Assembly: GCF_030695035.1 (NCBI RefSeq)
Contig: NZ_JAUYTT010000008.1
Coordinates: 496,001 to 560,000, forward strand
Reading direction: 5' to 3'
DNA from: Frigidibacter sp.
GTDB lineage: Bacteria > Pseudomonadota > Alphaproteobacteria > Rhodobacterales > Rhodobacteraceae
Length of the DNA: 64,000 nucleotides
Part shown: piece by piece, positions 43,259 through 51,950 of the stretch
How positions within the stretch are numbered: the stretch's first letter is position 1
How the letters are laid out: every line of letters starts with the position of its first letter
Made by a program: the position numbers and the translations under genes
Notes under the pieces: model-generated
Databases searched by the model: none
Seen by the model: the letters and a program-made list of their open reading frames with translations, nothing else
Told to the model about the DNA's origin: nothing

Positions 43259-44860
43259 TTACCGGGCGCGGTCGTATTGCGCGGGCTGGACCTGACCGAG
43301 CCAGGTTTCGGTGAGAGGCGCGCCGTTGCGCGACAGATAGGCGCGCATGTCCACCGTCTCCACCCCCGGGGCGGCGATGTCGAAGATCAGCCGCCAGCGG
43401 TCGGTGCCCACCACCGGCAGGGTGTAGGCCTGCACCAGCTCTACCCCTTCGGGCAGGGTGATCTCAGGCGTCACGCCGTCCTGCTGGCCGAGGCCCTTGA
43501 CTGCGGGACCCTCGAAATCCAGCACCATCTTGAGGTGCCCCGGCGGGCGCGGATGGCCCGGGATGCCGCCGGCGCCAATGCGGGTGGCGACGGTGCGGGC
43601 GAGCGGCGTTTCGACCGGCGCGTCGATGCCCCAATGCATCTTGTAGTCGAACTGCATCGCGCTGCCGGCCTGTGGCTGATCGGCCGGGTTCCAGAAGGCG
43701 ACGATATTGTCGTAGATCTCGTCATTGGTCGGGATCTCGACAAGTTGCACGGCGCCCTTGCCCCAGCCCGACAGCGGCTCGATCCAGACGGCGGGGCGCT
43801 TGTCGTAGAAGACCCCGTCATCCTCGTAATTGGCATAGTTGCGGTCGCGCTGGATCAGGCCGAAACCTCTGATGTCCTGCCCGAAGAAGCTCGAGGTGAC
43901 GACGCGGGCCGGGTTGTTCAGCGGGCGCCAGATCTGCTCGCCATTGCCCATGACCATCATCAGCCCGTCAGTGTCATGCACCTCGGGGCGCCAGTCGAAG
44001 CCGAGCACGCGGTTGGTTTCGGAATACCAGAACATCGAGGTCAGCGGGCCGATCCCCAGCCGTTCGACCGGGGCGCGGAAGAACAGGCGGCTGGAGATTT
44101 CCATGACCTGGCCCTTGCCCTCGGCATTCGTGGTCTTAATCCGGTAGGCGCCGGTGACGGAGGGGCTGTCCATCAGAGCGTGGATCACCACGTCCGAGGA
44201 GCCATCGGCGGGCTTCTCGATGTAGAACTCGGTGAAGCGGGGAAATTCCTCGGGGGTGCCAAGGCCGGTGTCGAGCGCGAGGCCGCGGGCCGAGAGCCCG
44301 TATTGGCGCAGCGCGCCATCGGTGCGGAAATAGGCGCCGCCGAGGAAGCTGATCCAGTCGGTCTTCAGATCCTCGCGCATCAGGCGGAAGCCGGCAAAGC
44401 CGGTGCCTTCCGTGAGGTCGCGGGCCGGGCTGTCCTCGGGCATGTCGAAGAAGCGCGGGTCATAGACCACCTCGCGCGACTGGTCGCCCTCGACCATGGC
44501 CATCTTTACCGGGCTGCGGAAATAGGTGCCGAGGTGGAAGAACTGCACCGGCACCTCGCCGACCTTGACGGTGGCCTCGGGCCGGAAGCGGATGCGCCAA
44601 TGTGCGTCATAGTCGATCCGCTCCAGCACCTCGGGCTGCGCCACCTTCGGGGCCTGATAGGGCGCGGCGGCCAGTGCCTTGGCCCGTTCGGCCAGCAGCT
44701 CGAACGAGAACGGCTGCGGCGCGGCGAGGGCCGGGTTGAAGGGCGCGGCGGTTTCGGCCGAGACCTGGGTCACCGTCTCGGCGGTGGCGGCGAGGGGCAG
44801 CGCCAGCGCGACGAGCGCCGCGAGACGGAAGATGGGGCGGAACGGGGCGGGACGGCGCAA
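43259..44860 (-). CDS. opgG: Periplasmic glucan biosynthesis protein (OpgG/MdoG)
   Basis: About 533 residues. OpgG is needed for the backbone of osmoregulated periplasmic glucans. Family blocks include FELLAERAKALAAAPYQAP, YDAHWRIRFRPEA, VQFFHLGTYFRSPV, FRTDGALRQYGLSARGLA, IGPLTSMFWYSETN and VLGFDWRPEVHDTDGL. No ATG or GTG fits close to the signal peptide. A TTG at 44860 with GGAG 7 bases upstream gives a clean signal peptide ending TAAE. The upstream open frame continues to 45031 but lacks signal-like sequence. No OpgH glucosyltransferase gene lies beside it in the window. Confidence 0.9.
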   Translation of the reverse strand: MRRPAPFRPIFRLAALVALALPLAATAETVTQVSAETAAPFNPALAAPQPFSFELLAERAKALAAAPYQAPKVAQPEVLERIDYDAHWRIRFRPEATVKVGEVPVQFFHLGTYFRSPVKMAMVEGDQSREVVYDPRFFDMPEDSPARDLTEGTGFAGFRLMREDLKTDWISFLGGAYFRTDGALRQYGLSARGLALDTGLGTPEEFPRFTEFYIEKPADGSSDVVIHALMDSPSVTGAYRIKTTNAEGKGQVMEISSRLFFRAPVERLGIGPLTSMFWYSETNRVLGFDWRPEVHDTDGLMMVMGNGEQIWRPLNNPARVVTSSFFGQDIRGFGLIQRDRNYANYEDDGVFYDKRPAVWIEPLSGWGKGAVQLVEIPTNDEIYDNIVAFWNPADQPQAGSAMQFDYKMHWGIDAPVETPLARTVATRIGAGGIPGHPRPPGHLKMVLDFEGPAVKGLGQQDGVTPEITLPEGVELVQAYTLPVVGTDRWRLIFDIAAPGVETVDMRAYLSRNGAPLTETWLGQVQPAQYDRAR

Positions 44861-45095
44861 GGCGGGACTCCACGGGATGGATGTATCAGGGGCGCTATGT
44901 CGCCTGACATGGCCAAAAAGCAAGAGGGTTCTGCGTGGCGGGGCCCCGGAATGCTGCACGCGCGAGATTTCGCGCGGCCGCTGTTCCGAAACCGGCCGGG
45001 TTCTGCCGTTTTTGGGATATCGGGACGGCATGCGGGGCCTTGCGGCGGCGCTGCGGGTTGGGGAATGTGGCCCGGGCCAGGATGGGAGACAGGCG

Positions 45096-45899
45096 ATGCG
45101 CGACTGGGACGATGCCTATGCCAACGGGGCCCATATTCCGGGTGCGGAGGGTTTCGTGCCACACTGGCAGGCCGAGGCGGAGGCGTTCCGGGAGGCGGCG
45201 GGCGGGCAGATCGACATCGCCTATGGCGCGGGGCCGCGTGAGCGGCTGGACCTGTTCCTGCCGGAGAGGGCGCCGGGCGGGCTCTGTGTCTTCGTGCATG
45301 GCGGCTACTGGAAGGCCTTCGACAAGTCGGTCTGGTCGCATCTGGCGGCGGGGGCGCGGGCGCAGGGATGGGCGGTCGCCCTGCCCTCCTATCCGCTGGC
45401 GCCGGAGGCACGGATTTCGGAGATCACCGCGGCGGTGGCGCGGGCGATTACCCACGCCGCTGCGCTGGTGCCCGGGCCTGTGCGGCTGGCAGGGCATTCG
45501 GCAGGCGGGCATCTGGTGGCGCGGATGGTTTGCACGGACACGCCGTTGCCCGAGGCGGTGGTGGCGCGGGTGGAACATGTGCTGAGCATCAGCGGCGTGC
45601 ATGACCTGCGCCCGCTGCTGGCGACGCAGATGAACGACGTGCTGGGGCTGACGCTGGAGGAAGCGCGGGCGGAGAGCCCTGCCCTTGCCGAACCGCGCCC
45701 CGGAACGCGGCTGACCGCTTGGGTCGGCGCGGCAGAGCGGCCGGAGTTTCGCCGCCAGTCGGCGCTGATCGCCAATGCCTGGGCCGGGTTCGACACCGAG
45801 ATGCGGCTGGTCGAGGTGCCTGGCCGGCACCATTTCGACGTGATCGCGGATCTGGCATCTCCCGTGAGCGCGCTGACCCGGGCCTTTGCCGGAGCCTGA
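45096..45899 (+). CDS. Alpha/beta hydrolase, kynurenine-formamidase-like
   Basis: A 267-residue hydrolase. HGGYWKAFDKSVW is the oxyanion loop, GHSAGGHL (Ser135) the nucleophile elbow, and a late VPGRHHFDVI supplies the His. HGGYW plus GHSAGGHL is the pattern of bacterial kynurenine-formamidase-like/esterase proteins. The ATG at 45096 has GGGAGA 6-11 bases upstream. There are no tryptophan-catabolism neighbours, so the substrate is open. Single gene divergent from opgG. Confidence 0.85.
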   Translation: MRDWDDAYANGAHIPGAEGFVPHWQAEAEAFREAAGGQIDIAYGAGPRERLDLFLPERAPGGLCVFVHGGYWKAFDKSVWSHLAAGARAQGWAVALPSYPLAPEARISEITAAVARAITHAAALVPGPVRLAGHSAGGHLVARMVCTDTPLPEAVVARVEHVLSISGVHDLRPLLATQMNDVLGLTLEEARAESPALAEPRPGTRLTAWVGAAERPEFRRQSALIANAWAGFDTEMRLVEVPGRHHFDVIADLASPVSALTRAFAGA

Positions 45900-46209
45900 G
45901 CGGCAGCGCAGACGAATCGACCGATTCGGCCGGGCCCGCCCTTCACCCACAGGTTGAACGCGCAGATTCGCCGCCCTGCCCCCCAAGCCAAGTCCTTACG
46001 CCATCACGGCTTCTGCCCGCAATAGCAGCACATCGCGCCAGAGGTTCTGCTTTCGTTTGCCTGCGAACGAGACTGTTGCCAGACGGCGCGTCCCGCGCTT
46101 AGCTGCTGTCACATGATTGACGTATCCGAGAGATAGGCGTCCGGACATCGGCCCTCCGGTTCTCACCGCAGGGCCCCTCTGATCCAACCGGACCTTTAGG
46201 GAGTTTGAA
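45900..46209. other. Intergenic region upstream of the second ABC operon
   Basis: About 310 bp without a supported gene. Near the left end is a 7-bp inverted repeat CGAATCG-AC-CGATTCG (45913-45928), just after the hydrolase stop. The right half should hold the operon promoter. No confident -35/-10 pair was found. Confidence 0.5.
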
Positions 46210-47316
46210 ATGAAATCGACCGTGAAAGCGTCGGGCGCCATTGCCCTTGCCGCGCTGCTGGCCTCGACCGCGATGGTCTCGGCCCAGTCGCTGGCCGAGC
46301 TGGAAGCTGCTGCCAAAGCCGAAGGCATGCTGACCACCATCGCCCTGCCGCATGACTGGTGCGGCTATGGCGCCGTGATCGAGGGCTTCAAGGCGAAGTA
46401 CCCGGAAATCACCGTGAACGAACTGAACCCGGATGCGGGTTCGGCGGACGAGCTGGAAGCGGTTCGCGCCAACAAGGACAACACCGGCCCGCAGGCGCCG
46501 GACGTTCTGGACGTGGGCCTGGCCTTCGGTCCGCAGGCGCAGGCCGAAGGGCTGCTGATGCCCTACAAGGTCTCGACCTGGGATGAGATCCCGGCCGAGG
46601 TGAAGGACCCCGATGGCCACTGGTATGCCGACTACTACGGCGTGATGGCCTTCGGCGTGAACACCGACCTGATCGAGACCGTTCCGACCAAGTGGGAAGA
46701 CCTGCTGAACAGCGAATACGCGGCCTCCTTCGCGCTGACCGGCGACCCGCGCGCCTCCAACCAGGCGATCCTCGGCGTCATGTCAGCCGGCATGTCGCGC
46801 GGCGGCGAGCCGGGCGAAGAGTCGGGCAAGCTGGGCCTCGAGCTGATGGCGGAAATGAACAAGGCCGGGAACTTCGTTCCGGTTGCGGGCAAGACCGGCA
46901 CCATCGCGCAGGGCCAGACCCCGATCGTCGCTGCCTGGGACTACAACCTGCTGGCCTGGCGTGACAGCCTCGCGGGCAACCCGCCGATGGAAATCGTGAT
47001 CCCGGAAGGCCCGAGCCTTGCTGGCGTCTACGTGCAGGCGATCTCGGCCTACGCCCCGCATCCGAACGCTGCGAAGCTGTGGATGGAATACCTCTATTCG
47101 GACGAAGGTCAGCTTGGCTGGCTGGCTGGCTACTGCCACCCCGCCCGTTTCGTGGCGATGACCGAAGCCGGCAAGATCCCGCAAGAGATGCTGGACAAGC
47201 TGCCCCCGGCCGAGGGCTATGCCCGCGCCGTGTTCCCGACCGTGGAACAGCAGGAAGCCAACAAGAAAGTGGTTTCCGAGCAGTGGGACGCCGTCGTCGG
47301 CGCCAACGTCCAGTGA
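46210..47316 (+). CDS. ABC transporter substrate-binding protein
   Basis: A 368-residue periplasmic protein: signal peptide about residues 1-25 (ending VSAQ), then a type-II periplasmic-binding fold with LEAAAKAEGMLTTIALPHDWCGY, APDVLDVGLAFGPQA, YYGVMAFGVNTDLIETVPTKW and a late SEEGQ-like segment (YSDEGQLGWLAGYCHPARF). It has two cysteines in the mature part. The related importer subunits follow in the same operon. Its class is the iron/polyamine/phosphonate-type SBP group; the ligand cannot be assigned. Codon choice is strongly biased, consistent with high expression. Confidence 0.88.
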   Translation: MKSTVKASGAIALAALLASTAMVSAQSLAELEAAAKAEGMLTTIALPHDWCGYGAVIEGFKAKYPEITVNELNPDAGSADELEAVRANKDNTGPQAPDVLDVGLAFGPQAQAEGLLMPYKVSTWDEIPAEVKDPDGHWYADYYGVMAFGVNTDLIETVPTKWEDLLNSEYAASFALTGDPRASNQAILGVMSAGMSRGGEPGEESGKLGLELMAEMNKAGNFVPVAGKTGTIAQGQTPIVAAWDYNLLAWRDSLAGNPPMEIVIPEGPSLAGVYVQAISAYAPHPNAAKLWMEYLYSDEGQLGWLAGYCHPARFVAMTEAGKIPQEMLDKLPPAEGYARAVFPTVEQQEANKKVVSEQWDAVVGANVQ

Positions 47317-47326
47317 TCTGACACCC

Positions 47327-47360
47327 GCGCCCGCCCTTTGAGAAAGGGGCGGGCGCTTCT
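47327..47360 (+). terminator. Hairpin/attenuator after the second SBP gene
   Basis: GCGCCCGCCC-TTT (47327-47339) pairs with AAA-GGGGCGGGCGC (47343-47356) with a single bulge, followed by TTCT. It lies between the SBP gene and its permease genes, as in the polyamine operon. Confidence 0.7.
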
Positions 47361-47377
47361 CTGTCCGGAGCCGCCCG

Positions 47378-48301
47378 ATGACCGACGCAACCCTTGCTGC
47401 TCCGGCGCCCGAGCCGGTGGAAGTTCAGGCCCCGCGCCCGCGCCCTTCACGGGCAGCGGCGCTGCCGCTGAAATGGCTGGGCGTCGCGCCCTTCATGCTG
47501 TTCGCGCTGCTGTTCCTGATCATGCCGACCATCCATATCGTGCTGGGGGCGTTCCAGACGCCCGAGGGCGCCTTCACCCTGCGCAACCTGCAGGGGCTGG
47601 CCGTGCCGCAGGTGGTGCGCCCGTTCATGCTGTCGATCAAGATCAGCGTGTTGACCGCGGGCCTTGGCTGCCTCTTCGGCCTGATCCTTGCCGCCGCCGT
47701 CACCAAGGGCGGGCTGCCGGGCTGGATCCGCGATGCGATGCTGACCTTCTCGGGCGTTGCGTCGAACTTCGCCGGGGTGCCGCTGGCCTTTGCCTTCATC
47801 GCCACGCTGGGGCGGCTGGGGCTGGTGACGGTGATCCTGAAGGAGGTGTTCGGCATCAACCTTGCCGCGACCGGGTTCAACCTGATCAGCTTTCTGGGCC
47901 TGACGCTGACCTACCTGTATTTCCAGATCCCGCTGATGATCCTGATCATCACCCCCGCGCTGGACGGGCTGAAGCGCGAATGGCGCGAGGCGGCCGAGAT
48001 CCTGGGCGCGAGCGGGTCGCAATACTGGCGCATGGTGGCGCTGCCGGTGCTGTGGCCGTCCTTGCTGGGCACCTTCGCGCTGCTGTTTGCCAATTCCTTC
48101 GGGGCCGTCGCCACCGCGATGGCGCTGACCGGATCGTCGCTGTCCATCGTGCCGATCATCCTGTTTGCGCAGATCCGCGGTGACGTGCTGCAAGACCCGC
48201 ATCTGGGCTATGCCATCGCCTTTGGCATGATCGTCATCACCGGCATCGCCAACCTCGTCTATATCGTGCTGCGCACCCGCGCCGAGAAGTGGATCAAATG
48301 A
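47378..48301 (+). CDS. ABC transporter permease
   Basis: A 307-residue inner-membrane protein with about six hydrophobic segments and the EAA loop REAAEILGASGSQYWRMVALPVLWPSLLG. A Pro/Ala/Arg-rich cytoplasmic N terminus of about 30 residues precedes the first segment. The start is 22 bases after the attenuator hairpin. Its stop overlaps the next permease start (ATGA). Confidence 0.92.
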   Translation: MTDATLAAPAPEPVEVQAPRPRPSRAAALPLKWLGVAPFMLFALLFLIMPTIHIVLGAFQTPEGAFTLRNLQGLAVPQVVRPFMLSIKISVLTAGLGCLFGLILAAAVTKGGLPGWIRDAMLTFSGVASNFAGVPLAFAFIATLGRLGLVTVILKEVFGINLAATGFNLISFLGLTLTYLYFQIPLMILIITPALDGLKREWREAAEILGASGSQYWRMVALPVLWPSLLGTFALLFANSFGAVATAMALTGSSLSIVPIILFAQIRGDVLQDPHLGYAIAFGMIVITGIANLVYIVLRTRAEKWIK

Positions 48302-49089
48302 TGGGATCGCCGCGCTTCTGGTCCTGGGCCGCCCTTGTCGCTGGCCTGCTGTATTTCTTCCTGCCGCTGGTGGGCATGTTCGAATTCTCGCTGCGCGCCC
48401 GGCGCGGGGAGTATTCGTTCCAGGCCTACACCAACGTGCTGAGCGATCCGCAATTCCGCGAGACCTTCATGTATTCGGTGGTGGTCGCGCTCTTCACCAT
48501 CGTGCTGGGGGTGCTGATCGTGGCGCCCACCGCCTTCTGGGTGCGGCTGAAGCTGCCGAAACTGCGCCCGGTGATCGAGTTCATCACGCTGCTGCCGCTG
48601 GTGATCCCGCCCATCGTGATCGTCTTCGGCTATATCCGCCTCTACAACACTTCCAGCTGGCTGCCGCTGACCGGCACCGCGATGGGGACCAATATCCTGC
48701 TGACCTTCGGCTATTCGGTGCTGGCGCTGCCCTACATGTACCGCGCCGTGGATACCGGGCTGCGCACCATCGACGTCGCGACGCTGACCGAGGCGGCGCA
48801 GAGCATGGGCGCCAGCTGGTTCACCATCATCACCAAGCTGATCTTGCCCAATATCCTGTCGGCCATCCTGTCGGGGGCGTTCCTGACCTTCGCCATCGTG
48901 ATCGGCGAATACGTCTTTGCGGCGCTGCTGAACCGGCCGGGCTTCGGGCCCTACATGGTCTGGATGGGCGGCAACAAGGCCTATGAACCGGCCGCGCTGG
49001 CGGTCATCGCCTTCGGCATCACATGGGCCTGCATGGGTGTGATCCAGCTGGCCACGCGACTTTCCAAACATAACAGGGTGCAACGCTGA
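48298..49089 (+). CDS. ABC transporter permease
   Basis: A 263-residue inner-membrane protein from ATG 48298 overlapping the previous stop (ATGA). It has about six hydrophobic segments and the EAA loop TEAAQSMGASWFTIITKLILPNILS. The segment FAIVIGEYVFAALLNRPGFGPYM is typical of the second permease of PotC-like importers. Its stop overlaps the ATPase ATG (TGATG). Confidence 0.92.
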   Translation: MMGSPRFWSWAALVAGLLYFFLPLVGMFEFSLRARRGEYSFQAYTNVLSDPQFRETFMYSVVVALFTIVLGVLIVAPTAFWVRLKLPKLRPVIEFITLLPLVIPPIVIVFGYIRLYNTSSWLPLTGTAMGTNILLTFGYSVLALPYMYRAVDTGLRTIDVATLTEAAQSMGASWFTIITKLILPNILSAILSGAFLTFAIVIGEYVFAALLNRPGFGPYMVWMGGNKAYEPAALAVIAFGITWACMGVIQLATRLSKHNRVQR

Positions 49090-50138
49090 TGGCCTTCCTG
49101 AAGATCGAGCATCTGGAGAAATCCTTCGGCTCCACCCGTGTGGTCAAGGATTTCGACCTCGAGATCCAAAAGGGCGAATTCATCTCGCTGCTTGGCCCCT
49201 CGGGCTGCGGCAAGACCACGGTGCTGCGGATGGTAGCGGGGTTTGAAACCCCCTCCAGCGGCGCCATCGTCATCGACGACAAGGACGTGGTCGCCCTGCG
49301 CCCGAACCAGCGCAATATCGGCATGGTGTTCCAGGCCTATGCGCTGTTCCCCAACCTGACCGTCGGCGAGAACGTCGCCTTCGGCCTGAAGATCAAGGGC
49401 GTCGGCAAGGACGAGCGCGAGGCGCGGGTGAAGGAGATGCTGACCATGATCGGCCTGCCCGATCTCGGCAACCGCTACCCATTCCAGCTGTCGGGCGGGC
49501 AACAGCAGCGCGTGGCGCTGGCCCGCGCGCTGGCGATCCAGCCGCATGTGCTGCTGCTCGATGAACCGCTGAGCGCGCTTGATGCCAAGATCCGCGTCAG
49601 CCTGCGCACCCAGATCCGCGAGATCCAGCGCGAGCTGCAGATCACCACCATCTTCGTGACGCATGACCAGGAAGAGGCGCTGTCGATTTCCGACCGGATC
49701 GTGGTGATGAATGGCGGCGTGGCGGAACAGGTCGGCGCGCCCTTCGAGATCTACAACCGTCCGGCCACCCGGTTCGTGGCGCAATTCGTCGGGACGCTGA
49801 ACCTGATCGAGGCGGATGTGATCGCGCCCGAAAGCGGCACCGTGCGGATCGGCACCACCGAGATCAGCCTTGGCCGGCCGCTGAAACCCGGCCGGGTGAC
49901 ACTGGCCTGCCGGCCCGAGGCGGTGAGCTTGGGCCTCGCCGAAGGGCGCCCGCTGGTGCTGCACGCGGAAATCGGCGAGGTGCATTTCCTTGGCGCGGTG
50001 ATCCGGGTTCAGGCCCGGGCCGGGCGCACCCAGCTGTCGCTGGACACATTCAACCGCCCCGACACCCCGCCCCCCGCTGCTGGCGACAAGGTGCAGGTCT
50101 CGATCTCGCCCGCCGATCTTCTGGTGCTCGAGGCCTGA
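49089..50138 (+). CDS. ABC transporter ATP-binding protein
   Basis: A 349-residue ATPase: Walker A GPSGCGKTT, Q-loop MVFQAYALFPNLTV, signature LSGGQQQR, Walker B LLLDEPLSALD, switch FVTHDQEEALS, and a C-terminal TOBE region (LACRPEAVSL...VHFLGAVIRV). It closes the SBP-permease-permease-ATPase order. The small RBBP9-like gene 90 bp further on may be in the same transcript. Confidence 0.94.
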   Translation: MAFLKIEHLEKSFGSTRVVKDFDLEIQKGEFISLLGPSGCGKTTVLRMVAGFETPSSGAIVIDDKDVVALRPNQRNIGMVFQAYALFPNLTVGENVAFGLKIKGVGKDEREARVKEMLTMIGLPDLGNRYPFQLSGGQQQRVALARALAIQPHVLLLDEPLSALDAKIRVSLRTQIREIQRELQITTIFVTHDQEEALSISDRIVVMNGGVAEQVGAPFEIYNRPATRFVAQFVGTLNLIEADVIAPESGTVRIGTTEISLGRPLKPGRVTLACRPEAVSLGLAEGRPLVLHAEIGEVHFLGAVIRVQARAGRTQLSLDTFNRPDTPPPAAGDKVQVSISPADLLVLEA

Positions 50139-50228
50139 CAGCCTTCACGCAGGCTTGCGCCGCGTGTGCGGAACCGCCCCCTGCGCCCCGCGTTCCCGCT
50201 GCAGAGCAGGACACAGGGGCGCAGATCC

Positions 50229-50771
50229 ATGACCAAGACACTGATCATTCCGGGCCGTCACGGCGCGGAGGTCGCCCATTGGCAGCATTGGTGGGCGATG
50301 CGAGACCCCGCCGCGCTGATTGTCGCGCAAGAGCCCTGGGCAGCCGATGCCCCCGACGCCTGGGAAATGCAGGTGGCCGGCGCGATCCTGGCGCATCCGG
50401 GCGCGATCCTCGTCGGGCATGGCTATGGCGCGGTGGTGGCGGCGCGGCTGCTGACCCATTGGCCGCAGCTGCAGGTCGCAGGCGCGCTGCTGGTGGCCCC
50501 GGCTGACCCCGACTCCGGCCCCCTGCCCGAGGGCCGGATCACCGTTCCCGCCCTGTTGGTCGCCAGCCGCAACGACCCGCATCTGCCCTTTGCCGCCGCG
50601 ATGCATCAGGCGCGGCTATGGGGCGTGGAGCCGGTGGATATCGGCCGCGCCGGGCATATCGATACCGAGGCAGGATTTGGCCCCTGGCCTGAGGGGATGG
50701 AGCTGCGCGACGGGCTGCGCCACGGCCTCACCGCCGGACCCGTGGCCCCCCGGATCCGCCGCGGGCGGTAA
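50229..50771 (+). CDS. RBBP9/YdeN-family alpha/beta hydrolase lacking the nucleophile serine
   Basis: A 180-residue protein from ATG 50229. The fold pattern fits the RBBP9 family: LIIPGRHGAEVAHWQHWW at the N terminus, ILVGHGYGAVVAARLL at the elbow, ALLVASRNDPHLPF (acid) and GRAGHIDTEAGFGPWPEG (His). In the family the elbow reads GHSLG. Here it is GHGYG, so Gly65 stands where the catalytic serine should be. The protein may be non-catalytic or use another mechanism. Convergent with the orphan TRAP SBP gene. Confidence 0.8.
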   Translation: MTKTLIIPGRHGAEVAHWQHWWAMRDPAALIVAQEPWAADAPDAWEMQVAGAILAHPGAILVGHGYGAVVAARLLTHWPQLQVAGALLVAPADPDSGPLPEGRITVPALLVASRNDPHLPFAAAMHQARLWGVEPVDIGRAGHIDTEAGFGPWPEGMELRDGLRHGLTAGPVAPRIRRGR

Positions 50772-50801
50772 GAAGGGGCGCCGCAGGGGCGCCCCCTTGG
50801 G

Positions 50802-51890
50802 TCAGCGGTAGGGATACCCGGCCTTTTCCATCGTCGCGGCGTAGCGCTTGAACGCATCCACCACCTTGGCCGAGCGCGGGCTTTCCGCCGCGATCTCATC
50901 CCAGAAGGCGGCGGAATCGGCGATCACCTGCTGCCATTCGGCATCGGGAAGCTGGGTCAGCTCCATCTTCTCGCCCTCGACCCGCAGCTTGGCCTCGCCG
51001 CCCCAATACCAGACGTTCCGGTAATAATGCGACTGGTCGATGGTCGAGCGGAACAGCTGCTGCAGATGCGGCGGCACTTTGGCCCAGCTTTCGGTATTGG
51101 CGAAATAGCTGCCGCACCACGCGCCGGTGACAGAGTTGGTCAGCGCATAGTTGCACACATCGGCCCAGCCGACCTCGTAGGCTTCGGTAAAGCCGCACCA
51201 GGCCACGCCGTCCAGCTCGCCGGTCTGCAGCGCGACCTCGACATCGTCCCACGGCACCGTCACCGGGATCAGTCCGTATTTGGACAGGAACCGCCCGGCG
51301 GTCGGCACGCCGAACACCCGCTTGCCGTTCATGTCGGCCAGGCTGTTGATCGGGTCGATGGTGAAGATATGCAGCGGATCCCAGGCGCCCGAGGACAGCC
51401 AGGTGACATTGTCCACCTCGCCATACGCCTCTTCCCAGATCTCGTTCAGCCCGTAATAGGCAAACATCGCCGGCAGATCGAGGCTGAAGCGGGTGTTGAA
51501 CGGGAAGTAGCCGCCGAAGACCGAGATATCGACCGGCGAGGCCATCGTGGCATCATCGGATTGCACCGCGTCGATGGTGCCGTTCTGCATGGCGCGGAAC
51601 AGCTCGGACGTCGGCACCAGTTGGTCGGCGTAATACAGCTCGATCTCCATCTCGCCATTGGCAGCGGCGTTGAAGGCGTCGATCTGCGGCTTGATGACAT
51701 GCGCACCAAGCGGGGCGCCCGAATAGGTCTGCAGCCGCCACTTGATCGGCGCCGACTGCGCGTTGACATAGGGCGCGGCCAGCGGCGAGGCGGCCAGCGC
51801 AGCGCCGCCAAGCCCGGCGCGCTGCAGGAACTTGCGCCGGCTGGCGAGGATCACCTCGGAGGGCGATTGCGTCTTCGGGGTCTCTGTCAT
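50802..51890 (-). CDS. TRAP transporter substrate-binding protein (DctP-type), orphan
   Basis: A 362-residue protein from ATG 51890, which has AAGGAG 8-13 bases upstream. A twin-arginine signal SRRKFLQRAGLGGAALAA ends near YVNAQ. The mature part (IKWRLQTYSGAPLGAHVIKPQIDAF, SELFRAMQNGTIDAVQSD, GWADVCNYALTNSV and a late EWQQVIADSAAFW) fits DctP-type proteins. No DctQ/DctM genes lie beside it. It is 60 bp downstream of the GlpR-like regulator on the same strand, so it may be made with that regulator. Its permease partner must be elsewhere, perhaps the Tak-like pair 8 kb away. Confidence 0.88.
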   Translation of the reverse strand: MTETPKTQSPSEVILASRRKFLQRAGLGGAALAASPLAAPYVNAQSAPIKWRLQTYSGAPLGAHVIKPQIDAFNAAANGEMEIELYYADQLVPTSELFRAMQNGTIDAVQSDDATMASPVDISVFGGYFPFNTRFSLDLPAMFAYYGLNEIWEEAYGEVDNVTWLSSGAWDPLHIFTIDPINSLADMNGKRVFGVPTAGRFLSKYGLIPVTVPWDDVEVALQTGELDGVAWCGFTEAYEVGWADVCNYALTNSVTGAWCGSYFANTESWAKVPPHLQQLFRSTIDQSHYYRNVWYWGGEAKLRVEGEKMELTQLPDAEWQQVIADSAAFWDEIAAESPRSAKVVDAFKRYAATMEKAGYPYR

Positions 51891-51950
51891 CTCTTCACTC
51901 CTTGTCATTGTTGCCGGTCTCTCTTGGCCCTCTTCCGGGGCCGCTTGTCG

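Noticed and set aside
43058-45241. 727-residue plus-strand frame opposite opgG
   Set aside because: Shadow frame crossing the opgG gene, its start region and the start of the next gene.
46106-46123. Possible Pho box before the second ABC operon (CTGTCAC-ATGA-TTGACGT)
   Set aside because: Only the first half matches; the second half fits poorly, so it is not better than chance.
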